Shown piece by piece: positions 52,970-62,915 of a stretch of 64,000 nucleotides of DNA. The DNA lies in contig NZ_QUHB01000005.1 of the NCBI RefSeq assembly GCF_003479405.1, positions 1 to 64,000 on the forward strand, in the 5' to 3' direction. Below the pieces are notes generated by a model. The model saw only the letters and a program-made list of their open reading frames with translations. It was not told the DNA's origin and ran no database searches. Source of the stretch: Eubacterium sp. AF16-48 (GTDB taxonomy: Bacteria > Bacillota > Clostridia > Lachnospirales > Lachnospiraceae). The position numbers were made by a program, and so were the translations under genes. Numbering within the stretch: position 1 is the stretch's first letter; each line of letters opens with the position of its first letter.

Positions 52970-53380
52970 CTATCTTGATAAATCCTTTGTCTCCGGCTTT
53001 CTTGTCATTCCAATATTCGCCTCATACTTATCCATTCCATCCGGACACAGTTCTCTAAGCTTATCTACATTGAACAGATAAAGCGGATATTCGCAGAAAC
53101 CACTCCTTTGCGTGAATCCTGTAAACTCTCCAAGGTCGTTATCTGTAATAAACTTTTCAATATCCGGCATGTCATTCACATTCAGATATCCGCAGTAATT
53201 TGGTGCTGCAACCGGCAAATTCACAGTCACATCCCCAAAAGGCTCCTCATATCCATCTTCATTACACATAAGACCGATAAACATTGCCCTGTTATTCATA
53301 TACTGCTGGATATCAAATGTCACCTGCGTTTCTCCGGTTATGCTTGAATTATAAGTAACCTGTTTCTTTTCATTATCCAT
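52970..53380 (-). CDS. Soluble element protein (DUF4313-like)
   Basis: The 136-residue protein reads NSSITGETQVTFDIQQYMNN, then FGDVTVNLPVAAPNYCGYLN and FIGLMCNEDGYEEP. It resembles DUF4313 proteins commonly encoded between VirB6- and PrgI-like genes. No enzymatic motif; function unknown. Confidence 0.65.
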   Translation of the reverse strand: MDNEKKQVTYNSSITGETQVTFDIQQYMNNRAMFIGLMCNEDGYEEPFGDVTVNLPVAAPNYCGYLNVNDMPDIEKFITDNDLGEFTGFTQRSGFCEYPLYLFNVDKLRELCPDGMDKYEANIGMTRKPETKDLSR

Positions 53381-53392
53381 TTCTGCCTCCTT

Positions 53393-54235
53393 CTATAATC
53401 CAAATGCCTTGCTTGTAAGTGTCTGTGCACCCTTCACACTTCCAACAGTCATTGCTATCGTAAATGTCATTTCACACAAATAAATAAGCGTCTGTGCCCA
53501 GTCAGCGTAACTTCCTGTAAATGCTGGAAGTCCTGCATTGATAAATGCATTACATACCACAATTGCAAGTGCCATCGTTACTGCCTCGAATACACACGAA
53601 AGAAAATATTTGCAGTAGGTAGCCATTGTATGACTGACCATTCTGTTTCCTGCCATTGTGGAGCATGCAATCGCACCAAGCGGCACAATAATCAGTATCT
53701 TTAAGAACCTGAAATACACTGTGTAGATGATAAAGAATCCACAGATAATAATGATGATTGCAAGCAAAGCTGTAAGTATCAGCATTACCAGACTTTCACC
53801 AAATCCGAGTCCTTTAATGATATCTGCCTGTGTACTGTCAATGGCAAGCTGCGTCGTTGTCCCGGCAGATATAAGTCCTACCAGATTTCCTATGGAAGTA
53901 AAAAATGCTTTCATAATCGTGACATTATTTGCAACAAACCATTCTGCAAGTCCCAGTCGGATAAGCATACGCAGGATTGATTCAAACCTCATCTCATCTT
54001 TTACATCTATGCTTTCCGAGCAGAAACCGATAACAAAGAACAGCACAACGAGGGAAGAGCCGACCGCTACAAAGACCGGCTCTATCCCCTCAATGACTGC
54101 CCAGGGACCTCCGCCCTTGAAACTGACCGGTGACTGTCCAAGCATTGCAAAGACCAGGGATATCTGATTGTTCCAAAACCCAAACACTGCCTCAAGAAGT
54201 GCAAGGATCTTGTCTCCAAGCTTAAAAATATCCAT
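53393..54235 (-). CDS. VirB6/TrbL-like multispanning channel protein
   Basis: The 280-residue protein has about six membrane helices, with long ones at LVMLILTALLAIIIIICGFF and FLKILIIVPLGAIACSTMAG. Conserved Trp/Pro residues sit in an early loop (SFKGGGPWAVIEG). It should form the inner-membrane channel with VirB4 and PrgI. Confidence 0.85.
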   Translation of the reverse strand: MDIFKLGDKILALLEAVFGFWNNQISLVFAMLGQSPVSFKGGGPWAVIEGIEPVFVAVGSSLVVLFFVIGFCSESIDVKDEMRFESILRMLIRLGLAEWFVANNVTIMKAFFTSIGNLVGLISAGTTTQLAIDSTQADIIKGLGFGESLVMLILTALLAIIIIICGFFIIYTVYFRFLKILIIVPLGAIACSTMAGNRMVSHTMATYCKYFLSCVFEAVTMALAIVVCNAFINAGLPAFTGSYADWAQTLIYLCEMTFTIAMTVGSVKGAQTLTSKAFGL

Positions 54236-54289
54236 ACTTGTTATTCACCTCTTTCCTTTTACTAAAAGGGGAAATGCATTTCCCCAATC

Positions 54290-54613
54290 TTAGAAGCCTA
54301 AGAATGTCAGTACTGTTGAAATACCAGCCATCATGACACCTGCTACAATTCCTTTCAGTGCAGAGTTCATGGTAGATGAATCCTGCTGCTGGTAGGCTTG
54401 TGCGAACTCCATAACATTCTTTGCAAGAATGATGACACCAACCGCACCAATGACTGCAATGATAAGTGTCTTTAAATTCTCAAGCGGCTGTGTTACTGCG
54501 GAAGTACCTGTACCTGCTGCAAAACAGGTAGTGCTCATAAGCATCACTCCCATAAGTGCTCCGGATAATGCCGGAACGAATCTCTTTTTTAAGTGAATGA
54601 ATCTACTCTTCAT
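54290..54613 (-). CDS. Maff2/TrbC-like pilin-type membrane protein
   Basis: From the ATG at 54613 (GGAGGAG six bases before) the 107-residue protein has a signal-type helix (FVPALSGALMGVMLMSTTCF), then two hydrophobic helices (LIIAVIGAVGVIILAKNVME and IVAGVMMAGISTVLTFLGF). This is the TrbC/VirB2-like layout. In-frame starts further upstream exist. A strong terminator lies upstream at 54.9 kb, so it needs its own promoter or readthrough. Confidence 0.78.
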   Translation of the reverse strand: MKSRFIHLKKRFVPALSGALMGVMLMSTTCFAAGTGTSAVTQPLENLKTLIIAVIGAVGVIILAKNVMEFAQAYQQQDSSTMNSALKGIVAGVMMAGISTVLTFLGF

Positions 54614-54714
54614 GCCTTTCTCCTCCATCTGATTGTTGTTTGTTGTTGAAATAACCTGTTCTTTTCTCATGTTGTTTAATCTCCTTTTTTGAAGTGACAG
54701 AAGCGGAAAAAGCC

Positions 54715-54777
54715 AGAAAGGAATACACATATTCCAATCCGGCTAGCTTTCCGAACGGAATATATGCATTCCTTTCT
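54715..54777 (-). repeat. 21-bp inverted repeat upstream of the pilin-like gene
   Basis: Arms 54715-54735 and 54757-54777 match at 19 of 21 positions, and the two mismatches can form G-U pairs in RNA. The loop has cgg/ccg. On the minus strand GGCTTTTTCC follows, so it could be an attenuator, protein site or RNA processing signal. A leftward ORF (54603-54812) spans it but I do not trust it. Confidence 0.6.
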
Positions 54778-54881
54778 GTCCTGTTGATAGTTACTCTATG
54801 ATAATCAGGCAATGCCTGTTGTACTGGTTAATCGGGCTTTCCCCGATGCGTTTTTGCTGTGACCATCTCCTTTCAAGGTAT

Positions 54882-54916
54882 GAAAAAAAGCACCTTAACC
54901 ATATGGCTAAAGTGCT
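54882..54916 (-). terminator. Terminator of the inserted XRE gene
   Basis: agcac-tttagccatatggttaa-gtgct type stem (54889-54916) is followed by TTTTTTTC on the minus strand. It would block transcription from the coupling-protein gene into the pilin-like gene. Confidence 0.8.
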
Positions 54917-54936
54917 AATTTACTCTCAAATTTGCT

Positions 54937-55476
54937 TTATTCTAAAAGCATTCCATCAATTATTGCAAACTTTGTCTTAAATATAGATCTATTCTGGCAA
55001 TATCGTAATATGACATCCTGTACATAAGGTCTTGTACAATAACTGTCTACCACAATCTGTTTATCTTCCTCTTTCTCTATCCTCTTAAATATGCCTTTTG
55101 CATTCCAATCCGTCTTTACAGCATCTACTAAATCATTACTCATCTCAAGATGTGATAAAATCGTGGAATTCAACTCGGTTTCTTTAATTTCAGATATTTG
55201 TCCATAGTCATTAAGTTGCTTCAATTCTCTCTTAATTGCCTCCGTGTAACTTGTCATATTATTATCTCCTATCAATAAGTATTCAGGTGTTACATCTAGT
55301 GCCTTTGCTAGTTGTAAAAGATTATACGCACTTGGCTCTTCATTGAGTCTACCTTGTTCATAACGTCGTATACTCTGAACAGATATATTTGTTATCTTAC
55401 CCAGCTCTTCCTGTGTATAGTTTCGTATATTACGCAACTCTTTTAATCTATCTGCAAAAGTCTTTTCCGTATTCAT
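54937..55476 (-). CDS. XRE-family regulator inserted in the transfer operon
   Basis: From the ATG at 55476 (GGAGG six bases before) the 179-residue protein has LKELRNIRNYTQEELGKITN then ISVQSIRRYEQGRLNEEPSA, a Cro/C1 HTH, and a helical C-terminal domain of about 110 residues. It is more AT-rich than the flanking transfer genes and has its own terminator. It may be later cargo or a switch for the downstream genes. Confidence 0.8.
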   Translation of the reverse strand: MNTEKTFADRLKELRNIRNYTQEELGKITNISVQSIRRYEQGRLNEEPSAYNLLQLAKALDVTPEYLLIGDNNMTSYTEAIKRELKQLNDYGQISEIKETELNSTILSHLEMSNDLVDAVKTDWNAKGIFKRIEKEEDKQIVVDSYCTRPYVQDVILRYCQNRSIFKTKFAIIDGMLLE

Positions 55477-55599
55477 CCTGTACCTCCAATATAAAATAAT
55501 TTCTGTCTTTTGTAACTGCTCACATGTTAGTAGTCCAATAAGCTGAAGCATACTATGTGAGCAAATTATATCATATACTCTGTAATATATCTAAAAACA

Positions 55600-57795
55600 T
55601 TACTGCTTCTTTCGATATGAACTCATCTTCTCCACAGTAACCTCCGGATAAAAGTAAGTAAGAATCGTTGCCTTCGGAACTCCTGCCGCAAGTGCCTTCT
55701 TCACTTCCTCTTTCTGCTCCGGTGTATATGCCCAGTGCAGCATTCGGTTTGTGATTGTATCCTCCCACTTAGGCTTTTCCCTCTCAGGATTCCTTACAGG
55801 CTTAGTACCAGCACTTCCATTAGAAGAGTTAGCACATTCTGTAGTATCAGACTTCTGTGACTCATCGACATACTCAAGCTCATTTGCCTGCTCCCTGTCA
55901 ATCTTTGCTTTCTGCTCTGCCTCATCCTGCATGGAGAATCTTCTGCTTAACTCCGCATCACCAAGCATCATAAACTGCTCATAGGTAAGAGAATCTATAT
56001 ACACATTCTCGCCCTTATCCCTCAGCTTTTCATAATACTTAACTGCCTTGTCTGAAAGAATCTCAAATGGCGGACCGATAAGATTATCTGCTCCTCTTAT
56101 CTGATGAACATAAGGCTCTCCCTTGCCATCTGCTGTCTGGTTAAACATCGAATGATTGAACGGTATGAACTTATTGTCCATGATAGGATCAAAACCACGG
56201 ATAAAGATAATACATTTCTTATTATCCAGCTTTCTGACTTCATCGGGTGTAAACAATTCTCTGCCTAATACATCATAGTTTCTTGAAGAGCTTCCCTGTC
56301 TGCCCTTTGTTTCTCCACTTGACTTCTTATCAATCGTACCTTTTCCAAGCAGCTCTGACACATACTTATGCGTACTCTGCTCGTTTCCACCGAGATAGAT
56401 GAACGTATCGCAGTTGCCGGGAATTGTCTCCCAGGTATCTTTAAAAAGTGCTTTTAACTGGGCAAAGTTCTGAATAATGATAATACTTGAAATCTCACGG
56501 CTTCGCATTGTCGATAACAGTGAACAGAAGTCATCTGGCAATGCGACATTCGCAAATTCATCTAACATAAATGTCACATGGATTGGCAGCCTTCCACCAC
56601 AATTAAAGTCTGCCTGATAGTACAATTCCTGAAATATCTGCGTGTATAACATACCGATAATAAAGTTATAGGATTTGTCACTATCCGGGATTACACAAAA
56701 GAGTGCTGTCTTTGTCTCCCCATCTCCGTTTACACCAATACCGATATCGGACAGATTAAGCTCATCTTTGGAGAGTAATCGTAAAACCTGCTTATTTTCA
56801 AGAAATGCAAGTCTTGAGTTGGCACTGATGATAATGGAACGGACGGTATCTCCTGCACCTCGCATACATTTGTTGTACTGCTTTACTGCCGGATGATTAG
56901 CTCCGAGTGGGGAACTCTCCTCTAAGAACTTCATTCGCACATCCAGTTTCGACGCCTTTCCCTGCTCTGTCACTTCTGCTTCTCCAAGAAGCTTCAGTAC
57001 TGTCTCAAAGTTTCTCTTTGCCGGCTGTACTTCAAGCCACACATAATAAAAGATTGACTGTAAAAATAATCCTTCTGCTTTCTCCCAGAATGGATCACTT
57101 GGAGTGGAACCCTTTGGTGTGGTATTACTGATAAGATTGGTAATCAGCTTTACAACATCTGTTTCCTCTCTGATATAGGAAAACGGATTATAGCAGTCCG
57201 ACTTATCCATCTCAAGCAGATTGATGACCTTCACATTGTATCCGTTATTCTTTAACATCTGCCCGCAACTTCTAAGAATCTCACCTTTTGGATCAGTACA
57301 GATAAAAGAACAGTTATGTGGCATCTGCATCAGATTCGGCTTTACTTCATAAAATGTTTTTCCTGCTCCGGAACCACCACAGATAAGTATATTTCCATTG
57401 AGCTTGAGTCTCCTAAAATCCAGCGACATCTTCACATTTTGGCTGAGTATCCGGTTGAAATTCTCATCCTTATCTGCAAGTATCTTGTTGACCTGCTTCG
57501 GATTTTCAAATCTTGCCGTACCAAATTCCTTACCGGGCATATAGTTTCTCTGACTGGTGTAATACATGACAATAGCCATCGCATAGATACCTAATGCAAT
57601 GGCTACTGCTTTTACTGTATTGGAATTGTAATAGTTGGCAAAGGGAACAGCACATACTTCATTGAATCTGTCCATAAATTCATTAAAGGCAATCCCTTCT
57701 GCCCACGCACCATTTATCAGATAACCAAGATACCCGGCTAACACTGCACCCACAAGGATGAATATCAGTGACGGCTTTTTCTTTGTTGTCTGCAT
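55600..57795 (-). CDS. VirD4/TraG-type coupling protein
   Basis: The 731-residue ATPase has two N-terminal membrane helices, Walker A ICGGSGAGKTFYEVKPN, Walker B THVTFMLDEFANVALP and the T4CP motif TIPGNCDTFIYLGGNE. It brings the relaxase-DNA complex to the channel. A polar Glu/Asp-rich tail follows residue 640. It comes right after the PcfB-like gene. Confidence 0.95.
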   Translation of the reverse strand: MQTTKKKPSLIFILVGAVLAGYLGYLINGAWAEGIAFNEFMDRFNEVCAVPFANYYNSNTVKAVAIALGIYAMAIVMYYTSQRNYMPGKEFGTARFENPKQVNKILADKDENFNRILSQNVKMSLDFRRLKLNGNILICGGSGAGKTFYEVKPNLMQMPHNCSFICTDPKGEILRSCGQMLKNNGYNVKVINLLEMDKSDCYNPFSYIREETDVVKLITNLISNTTPKGSTPSDPFWEKAEGLFLQSIFYYVWLEVQPAKRNFETVLKLLGEAEVTEQGKASKLDVRMKFLEESSPLGANHPAVKQYNKCMRGAGDTVRSIIISANSRLAFLENKQVLRLLSKDELNLSDIGIGVNGDGETKTALFCVIPDSDKSYNFIIGMLYTQIFQELYYQADFNCGGRLPIHVTFMLDEFANVALPDDFCSLLSTMRSREISSIIIIQNFAQLKALFKDTWETIPGNCDTFIYLGGNEQSTHKYVSELLGKGTIDKKSSGETKGRQGSSSRNYDVLGRELFTPDEVRKLDNKKCIIFIRGFDPIMDNKFIPFNHSMFNQTADGKGEPYVHQIRGADNLIGPPFEILSDKAVKYYEKLRDKGENVYIDSLTYEQFMMLGDAELSRRFSMQDEAEQKAKIDREQANELEYVDESQKSDTTECANSSNGSAGTKPVRNPEREKPKWEDTITNRMLHWAYTPEQKEEVKKALAAGVPKATILTYFYPEVTVEKMSSYRKKQ

Positions 57796-57801
57796 AGGCT
57801 G

Positions 57802-58920
57802 CTACCTCGCTTTCTTCGTGGTAACAGTTTTCTTCTGTGTGGTCTTTTTCTGCTGCTTCTGTACTTTCTCGTAACGCTCCCTGACAGATGACTCCACCTT
57901 GTCGTAGTGAGTATAAAGCTCGGTTCCTTTCTGGGTTGTCACCACACGATTCTGCTCATCGTAAAGCTTATAATCCTTGGTGGAATCAAGGAAAGTAAGC
58001 ATTGTCTTTCCACCATGAATCTCCATGATGTTTTCCTTACGGAGCCATACATATCTTGCCTCTTCTCCCCATGTGCCGGGAACTCTGGTCTTAACAGCAT
58101 GGTCATTCTCTTCGATAATCAGCTTCTTGCTGATAGTCACATCTGATAAGTTCGCATTCTTTGATGCTGCAACTGCCCTCATTCTCTCAGCAAGGTCCTG
58201 ATAGCCTCTAACACGATTGATAAATGCATCCTTGTCCATCATGACTGTATGGGTGCCATCCTCATTTTTCTTTCCAAGCACACCGATTGTCTCTAGCTGT
58301 TTGATAACACTTTCAGCCTGCTCACCATTGATACTGAAATTCTCCTTGACCTGATCCACACTGATAGCTTTCTTTTCCATTGCAAACATTCCGACCTTTT
58401 CGATCAGTCCGTCAATAGCGGTATTAACCCTATCCCCTTCTATCGTGTGGCTTTTCTCGTTTCCCTGCTGTTTCTTCAAAAAATCCATCAGCTTGCCAAG
58501 GGATTTTTCATCTCCATTCTTCAGATAATCGTCAAATGTGGCAATCTTACCAAACTTGAGCTTCTGTATCATCATATTCACACGGGGAACTGCCTCTGTA
58601 TGAAAGATTACCTCACTCAGTCCATCTTTCCTGTTACAGTCTGGAAGTACCGAATACAGGATTCCATACTTCTTTGCCATCTTTTCAACCTTTTTCATAT
58701 CTTCGGTATTAAACTGTAACACCTGTAAATCGCCACCTTTTAAGATCAGCTTTCTCATGGATGTCTTGCCAAGTGACTTTTCATAATCAAGCATCCCTTT
58801 TAAGAAATCTATTGCCTTCTGCATGGCAGCAATGCCGCCGCTTCCTACCTTCATGGCAATCTCAATGCCATCATAAGCTACACGGATGATCTGCACCGCT
58901 TCCTGAATCTCTTCTGCCAT
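57802..58920 (-). CDS. PcfB-like (DUF3801) protein
   Basis: The 372-residue protein has a helical N-terminus (AVQIIRVAYDGIEIAMKVGS), the DUF3801 segment LILKGGDLQVLQFNTEDMKK and a central HTH-like part (VDQVKENFSINGEQAESVIK). A Lys/Thr-rich tail ends it. PcfB-type proteins are encoded next to coupling proteins and act with them. Stop of the upstream gene overlaps as TAATG. Confidence 0.75.
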   Translation of the reverse strand: MAEEIQEAVQIIRVAYDGIEIAMKVGSGGIAAMQKAIDFLKGMLDYEKSLGKTSMRKLILKGGDLQVLQFNTEDMKKVEKMAKKYGILYSVLPDCNRKDGLSEVIFHTEAVPRVNMMIQKLKFGKIATFDDYLKNGDEKSLGKLMDFLKKQQGNEKSHTIEGDRVNTAIDGLIEKVGMFAMEKKAISVDQVKENFSINGEQAESVIKQLETIGVLGKKNEDGTHTVMMDKDAFINRVRGYQDLAERMRAVAASKNANLSDVTISKKLIIEENDHAVKTRVPGTWGEEARYVWLRKENIMEIHGGKTMLTFLDSTKDYKLYDEQNRVVTTQKGTELYTHYDKVESSVRERYEKVQKQQKKTTQKKTVTTKKAR

Positions 58921-59324
58921 TATCGCACCTCCACTTTCTCTCTAACTGTTGTTTTAAGCGTTTCTGTCTCTGTAGTACGGATTTCCTCGGCTGATACATC
59001 AATACCATAAGTAGTCAAAATATCTGCCAGATGATTGATTGCTTTCTCCTCCTCGATACGATACATTTCAAGTGCCACAAGCAGGTTTTCCACCTGTTCC
59101 ACCCATGCAGGCTTCATATCATATTTAGACCTGTATGTGACCATAATCTCGTCCGACTCAGCCTTATCCGCTGAATGTGCCAAAGCTTCAATAAGAGAAA
59201 TCGTGTCTTCCTTGCTGCCGCTTCTGAATGCGAACTGGACAACAAAGTTTTTCTCTTCCTCTGTAAATTGATGCTCCACACCATTCATCTCTGTTACTGC
59301 TTCATTTACTACTGCTAAATTCAT
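58920..59324 (-). CDS. Hypothetical element protein
   Basis: The 134-residue acidic, helical protein reads FTEEEKNFVVQFAFRSGSKE and LLVALEMYRIEEEKAINHLA. It has no membrane segment or motif I recognise. It is translationally coupled to the PcfB-like gene and 9 bases from the coiled-coil gene. Confidence 0.5.
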   Translation of the reverse strand: MNLAVVNEAVTEMNGVEHQFTEEEKNFVVQFAFRSGSKEDTISLIEALAHSADKAESDEIMVTYRSKYDMKPAWVEQVENLLVALEMYRIEEEKAINHLADILTTYGIDVSAEEIRTTETETLKTTVREKVEVR

Positions 59325-59333
59325 AAGTTCCTC

Positions 59334-60518
59334 CTAATCTGCCATGCTGTTTTCAAGCACAGCAATCTCAATGATCTCCTTCATCTTTTCCGCTGAAATG
59401 TTGTTGTTTATAAGCTCTACAAGCTGTGACTCAGTAAGTCCCTTTTCTATTGCACTCTTAATCTGCACAAGCTGCGCCGGAACAAGGTCTCCCGATGCAA
59501 CCAGCTTTACAATGTCTGCTCTTGACTTTTTCTTAAATGACAGTCTTGCAAAAAGACTTGCCACTCCGCTGTTGCTGCTCTTTCTCACACTTCGCTCAAT
59601 CGGAAGTCTCTGCACCACATTTCCAGTACCATCAACTACCGGAATCTGATAATAGACCGGAATTCCATTTGCCACAGCCTGCATATTCTGAGGAACTGCA
59701 ACTGTATCAACCATCTTTTTATCTGCCTGTGATACGGACTGGCTTTCCTGCGGCTCTGCCTTACTTTCTGCCTCTTTCTTATTCTCTGTGGCAACACTTA
59801 TGATCTTATCTTCCAATGACTCTATTCTGTCTCCCATACGCTTCATCTCCTTATCCTTTTTCTCAATATCATCCCTAAGTCTTGCAATTGTACTGCTTGC
59901 CTTATTCAGTTCATTCTGCTGACTGTTGATAAGAGCGTCCTTATCCTGGTTCTCCTTGACCAGACGCTCCCTGACTTCCTCGTCATCTTTGGAAGTTTCT
60001 ATTTCAGAAAGCTTCTTATTCAGGGCATCATACCTTTCATTCTGATGATTGATCTTTGCAACCACTTCATCCATCTGAGCTACAAGACTTTTCACATACT
60101 CTAAATCCTGTGGCATCTGCTCTTTGGCTTTATTAAGCTTTTCTAATACCACATCAAACATCCTGCGCATGTTTACTGCTGTATCATCTTTTTGGACTAC
60201 CTCTCTGATTGCATCAATCGGCACACCTTTTTCATAGTAATCCAATGCTGTCTGCATCTTAGGTGCTGCCATCCTGCTATCTTTCAGCAGCGTTAACAAC
60301 TCTTCTGATACACCCTTATGCAGGCATTTTGATAACACCTTCATCTGCTCAATGTCATAACTTTTGTTAAGATACAGACCGATTTCATCATCAGTCAGTC
60401 CATATTCATAATCGCTTTTGACAAGAGCAATAACCTCACTGTCCATATGCTTATTACGAAGAATCTGTATCTTTCTCTCAATCGCCATTTCACTTAATGG
60501 CTCTCTTTTTTCTTCCAT
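59334..60518 (-). CDS. Coiled-coil element protein
   Basis: The 394-residue protein contains a long coiled coil of about residues 145-250 (ASSTIARLRDDIEKKDKEMK) after helical repeats such as SDYEYGLTDDEIGLYLNKSY. The C-terminal part SGDLVPAQLVQIKSAIEKGL repeats that helical style. The tract between is Gln/Pro-rich. No known family; possibly a structural partner of the relaxosome. Confidence 0.55.
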   Translation of the reverse strand: MEEKREPLSEMAIERKIQILRNKHMDSEVIALVKSDYEYGLTDDEIGLYLNKSYDIEQMKVLSKCLHKGVSEELLTLLKDSRMAAPKMQTALDYYEKGVPIDAIREVVQKDDTAVNMRRMFDVVLEKLNKAKEQMPQDLEYVKSLVAQMDEVVAKINHQNERYDALNKKLSEIETSKDDEEVRERLVKENQDKDALINSQQNELNKASSTIARLRDDIEKKDKEMKRMGDRIESLEDKIISVATENKKEAESKAEPQESQSVSQADKKMVDTVAVPQNMQAVANGIPVYYQIPVVDGTGNVVQRLPIERSVRKSSNSGVASLFARLSFKKKSRADIVKLVASGDLVPAQLVQIKSAIEKGLTESQLVELINNNISAEKMKEIIEIAVLENSMAD

Positions 60519-60548
60519 ATATGCCTCCTAACCACTAAAAAAAACAGC

Positions 60549-61991
60549 CTAACGTACCGGCTGTTCTTTTCTGTCTCTTATTGTTTCTTTGTCATACTGC
60601 TTCTCTTCTGCCGAAGCTGATACCGTAAGTTCCTTCCATATTGATCTTCCAAGATTAAGTTCCTTTGATACCGCCCGTTCTGCCTTACAGTCCTGTGCAT
60701 ACTTGCTCTCATATTTTTTTCTAAGACTCTCGACCTCTTCCACACTGTATCCCTGTGCCAGAAGCTCAGTGTTAAGCCTTTCCCATGCATTGTGCTCATC
60801 TTCAAAAAAGGTATCCCCACTCTGATAACACGATTCCGCATCATCAAGCCCCCGGATCTGTTCAGCCTTGTCAAAAATATCTTTGAATCTCTCCTTAGCC
60901 TTATAGGTCTTACTCTTTTCCTTTGATGCTTCTTTTTTCTTATCCGTCAGATTATCAAGTACCGATACAAGTTCTTCCGCACTCTCAATCTTATGCCTTA
61001 CCAGAAATAGATACTGCTCCTGCAGCTTATGCATCTTTCGGATATCATCCTTATACTTCCATACCTGACTATATGGCTTCTTTTTCAGCTTTCCAATCCG
61101 GTAAAGCTTTGCATAATATCTTTTCTGCAAGCCTGACATCTTCGCCCTGCGGTATCTTTTGACATAGCACTTTACTATCGCTGCCTGCCTTTCCTCATTC
61201 TGTGACTGGTAAAAGGATAAATCTTCCTTCGCAATACGCTCCACAATAGCTTCCTGTGAATAATTCTCGCCAAGAGTCTTACATCTTCTGAATCTTGTCA
61301 TCCCCTGTGGTCTGACTGCCAGATACTTTCCCTGCTTGACCTCATATCCTTTTTCCGACAGCAGCTCCAGAAATCCACTAAAATCATTTGCCTGTAAAAT
61401 GCAGGCATCAAAATCTCTTTTTATCATATCTGCCCACACAAAGCTGCCTTCACGATATTCGCTCCAATCCTTATAATTCTCGTGCTGTTTCTCTTTGCTG
61501 CCATCCTCCACATCTATAATGGAAAGACCATACTCCTGACACAGCTTATTGGTAATTGGCTGGATATACTTTGCCCAGTCACCTTTCTCGTAGCGATACT
61601 TTTTCCCATCCACAAAGCTTACACTGTTAAATACAATGTGTGAATGAACATGGTCTGTATTATCATGAACCACAAATACCGCTTCATAGGCATCACCAAG
61701 ATATTCTGCTACAAACTTCTGTGTTATCTCAAAAGCCCTATCCGGTTCCACCTCATCCTCTTTGAAAGAAAGAATGATGTGATACCCCTGTCGCTTGTCT
61801 GTTTTTCCAAACTGCTTCTTTGTATCCATCATCTGTTCAAAAGCCATATCTGCCTGGCAGTTTATAGCTCCCACAAGTCTTCCTCCCTGCGTTTTCTCAG
61901 GATTCATCACATAATCCAGTGCCCGTTTCAAATGCCTTGCATGAAAAGAATTCCCGCTGTCCTTCATATGAAGTATCTTACTGATTGCCAA
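60549..61991 (-). CDS. Relaxase (MobA/VirD2 type, MOBP-like)
   Basis: The 480-residue relaxase nicks oriT and stays bound to the 5' end. The likely nucleophile Tyr is in ARHLKRALDYVMNPEKT near residue 27, and the metal motif is FVVHDNTDHVHSHIVFNSVS. The C-terminal half is a long basic coiled helix. The start is TTG, 14 bases inside the MobC frame; a later ATG at residue 9 is possible. Confidence 0.92.
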   Translation of the reverse strand: MAISKILHMKDSGNSFHARHLKRALDYVMNPEKTQGGRLVGAINCQADMAFEQMMDTKKQFGKTDKRQGYHIILSFKEDEVEPDRAFEITQKFVAEYLGDAYEAVFVVHDNTDHVHSHIVFNSVSFVDGKKYRYEKGDWAKYIQPITNKLCQEYGLSIIDVEDGSKEKQHENYKDWSEYREGSFVWADMIKRDFDACILQANDFSGFLELLSEKGYEVKQGKYLAVRPQGMTRFRRCKTLGENYSQEAIVERIAKEDLSFYQSQNEERQAAIVKCYVKRYRRAKMSGLQKRYYAKLYRIGKLKKKPYSQVWKYKDDIRKMHKLQEQYLFLVRHKIESAEELVSVLDNLTDKKKEASKEKSKTYKAKERFKDIFDKAEQIRGLDDAESCYQSGDTFFEDEHNAWERLNTELLAQGYSVEEVESLRKKYESKYAQDCKAERAVSKELNLGRSIWKELTVSASAEEKQYDKETIRDRKEQPVR

Positions 61992-62310
61992 TCTTTACCA
62001 CCGCCTCGCTGACAGACTGATTCAGCTTTTTCATATATGCCACAAGCTGTTCCTTATCTTTCTTGGAATACAGCTGTGCATTGCTGTTAAATACAATCTG
62101 ATTGATGTTAATGCCGATTCGGTTTATCTCATTGATAAGCTCTTTAAGAAGTTTCCTTACTTCCGGATAGTCATTTGGTTTCTGACTGATTAGAAGCCTG
62201 ATATATTCGGCTTCATTCATTCCATTTGCCTTTGCCTTATCAGAAAGTACCTTCGCTTCCTGTGGCATAAGTCTTAGTGTTTTCCTTATACAATGAACTT
62301 TATCAGCCAT
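61978..62310 (-). CDS. MobC-like relaxosome protein
   Basis: The 110-residue protein begins with an RHH-like region (KTLRLMPQEAKVLSDKAKAN then GMNEAEYIRLLIS) and a C-terminal helical part (INRIGININQIVFNSNA). MobC proteins bind oriT and help the relaxase. The relaxase gene overlaps its 3' end. The candidate oriT hairpins lie upstream. Confidence 0.85.
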   Translation of the reverse strand: MADKVHCIRKTLRLMPQEAKVLSDKAKANGMNEAEYIRLLISQKPNDYPEVRKLLKELINEINRIGININQIVFNSNAQLYSKKDKEQLVAYMKKLNQSVSEAVVKIGNQ

Positions 62311-62314
62311 AGAA

Positions 62315-62836
62315 TCACCTTCCTCTCTTACCCGTACTGTATTCTCTTACTCCTTCTGCTACTGTTACAGCAGCTTTTTCCAGTTCTTTATTACCCAGCT
62401 GGGCAATAACCCTGTCTGCAAGCTCTGTAGCAACTTCTATAAGTTCCTTACCATAACTGGTTTTATCAAACAATCTGTCCAGTCTCTTTTCATCTGCTTT
62501 CAGACTTTCATACTTGCTCTGATACTCGTTATAGTCGTTAAAATCCTTTGGATCACTCCTGTGTGCTTCCGCATCAAGTATCAGTTCATAGTTCCATTCA
62601 CAGACAATATCTATAACATCATCAATCAAATATGGTTCTATCTCGCCATTCTCTTCAGCAATATCCTGCCTGTACATCTTCCCATCTGAATCTATGCCAA
62701 TGGCATAATCATGTCCTTCCATATAGTTAAGCAGAATTGCAGCATCTTCTATCGAAGGGTTTAGTAAGATATCAAATGTGTCTGCCCAAGCAATAAGTTC
62801 CTCTGGTTCTGCGATTATTGTAAGTTCTTTATCCAT
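62315..62836 (-). CDS. Hypothetical element protein
   Basis: The 173-residue acidic protein has LIAWADTFDILLNPSIEDAA, then IGIDSDGKMYRQDIAEENGE and a helical C-terminal half. It precedes MobC by four bases. The layout resembles small relaxosome-linked proteins, but I recognise no motif. Confidence 0.5.
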   Translation of the reverse strand: MDKELTIIAEPEELIAWADTFDILLNPSIEDAAILLNYMEGHDYAIGIDSDGKMYRQDIAEENGEIEPYLIDDVIDIVCEWNYELILDAEAHRSDPKDFNDYNEYQSKYESLKADEKRLDRLFDKTSYGKELIEVATELADRVIAQLGNKELEKAAVTVAEGVREYSTGKRGR

Positions 62837-62915
62837 TGCTTTCCTGCACCTCCCTTATCCGTGTTTTGTATATCTCTTCCACCCACACGCCTGTCTGAAT
62901 CTCTTAGGTTTACGG

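Noticed and set aside
54603..54812. Leftward 69-residue ORF spanning the 21-bp inverted repeat
   Set aside because: The frame overlaps the pilin-like start, has no clear ribosome site, and the inverted repeat explains its sequence better.
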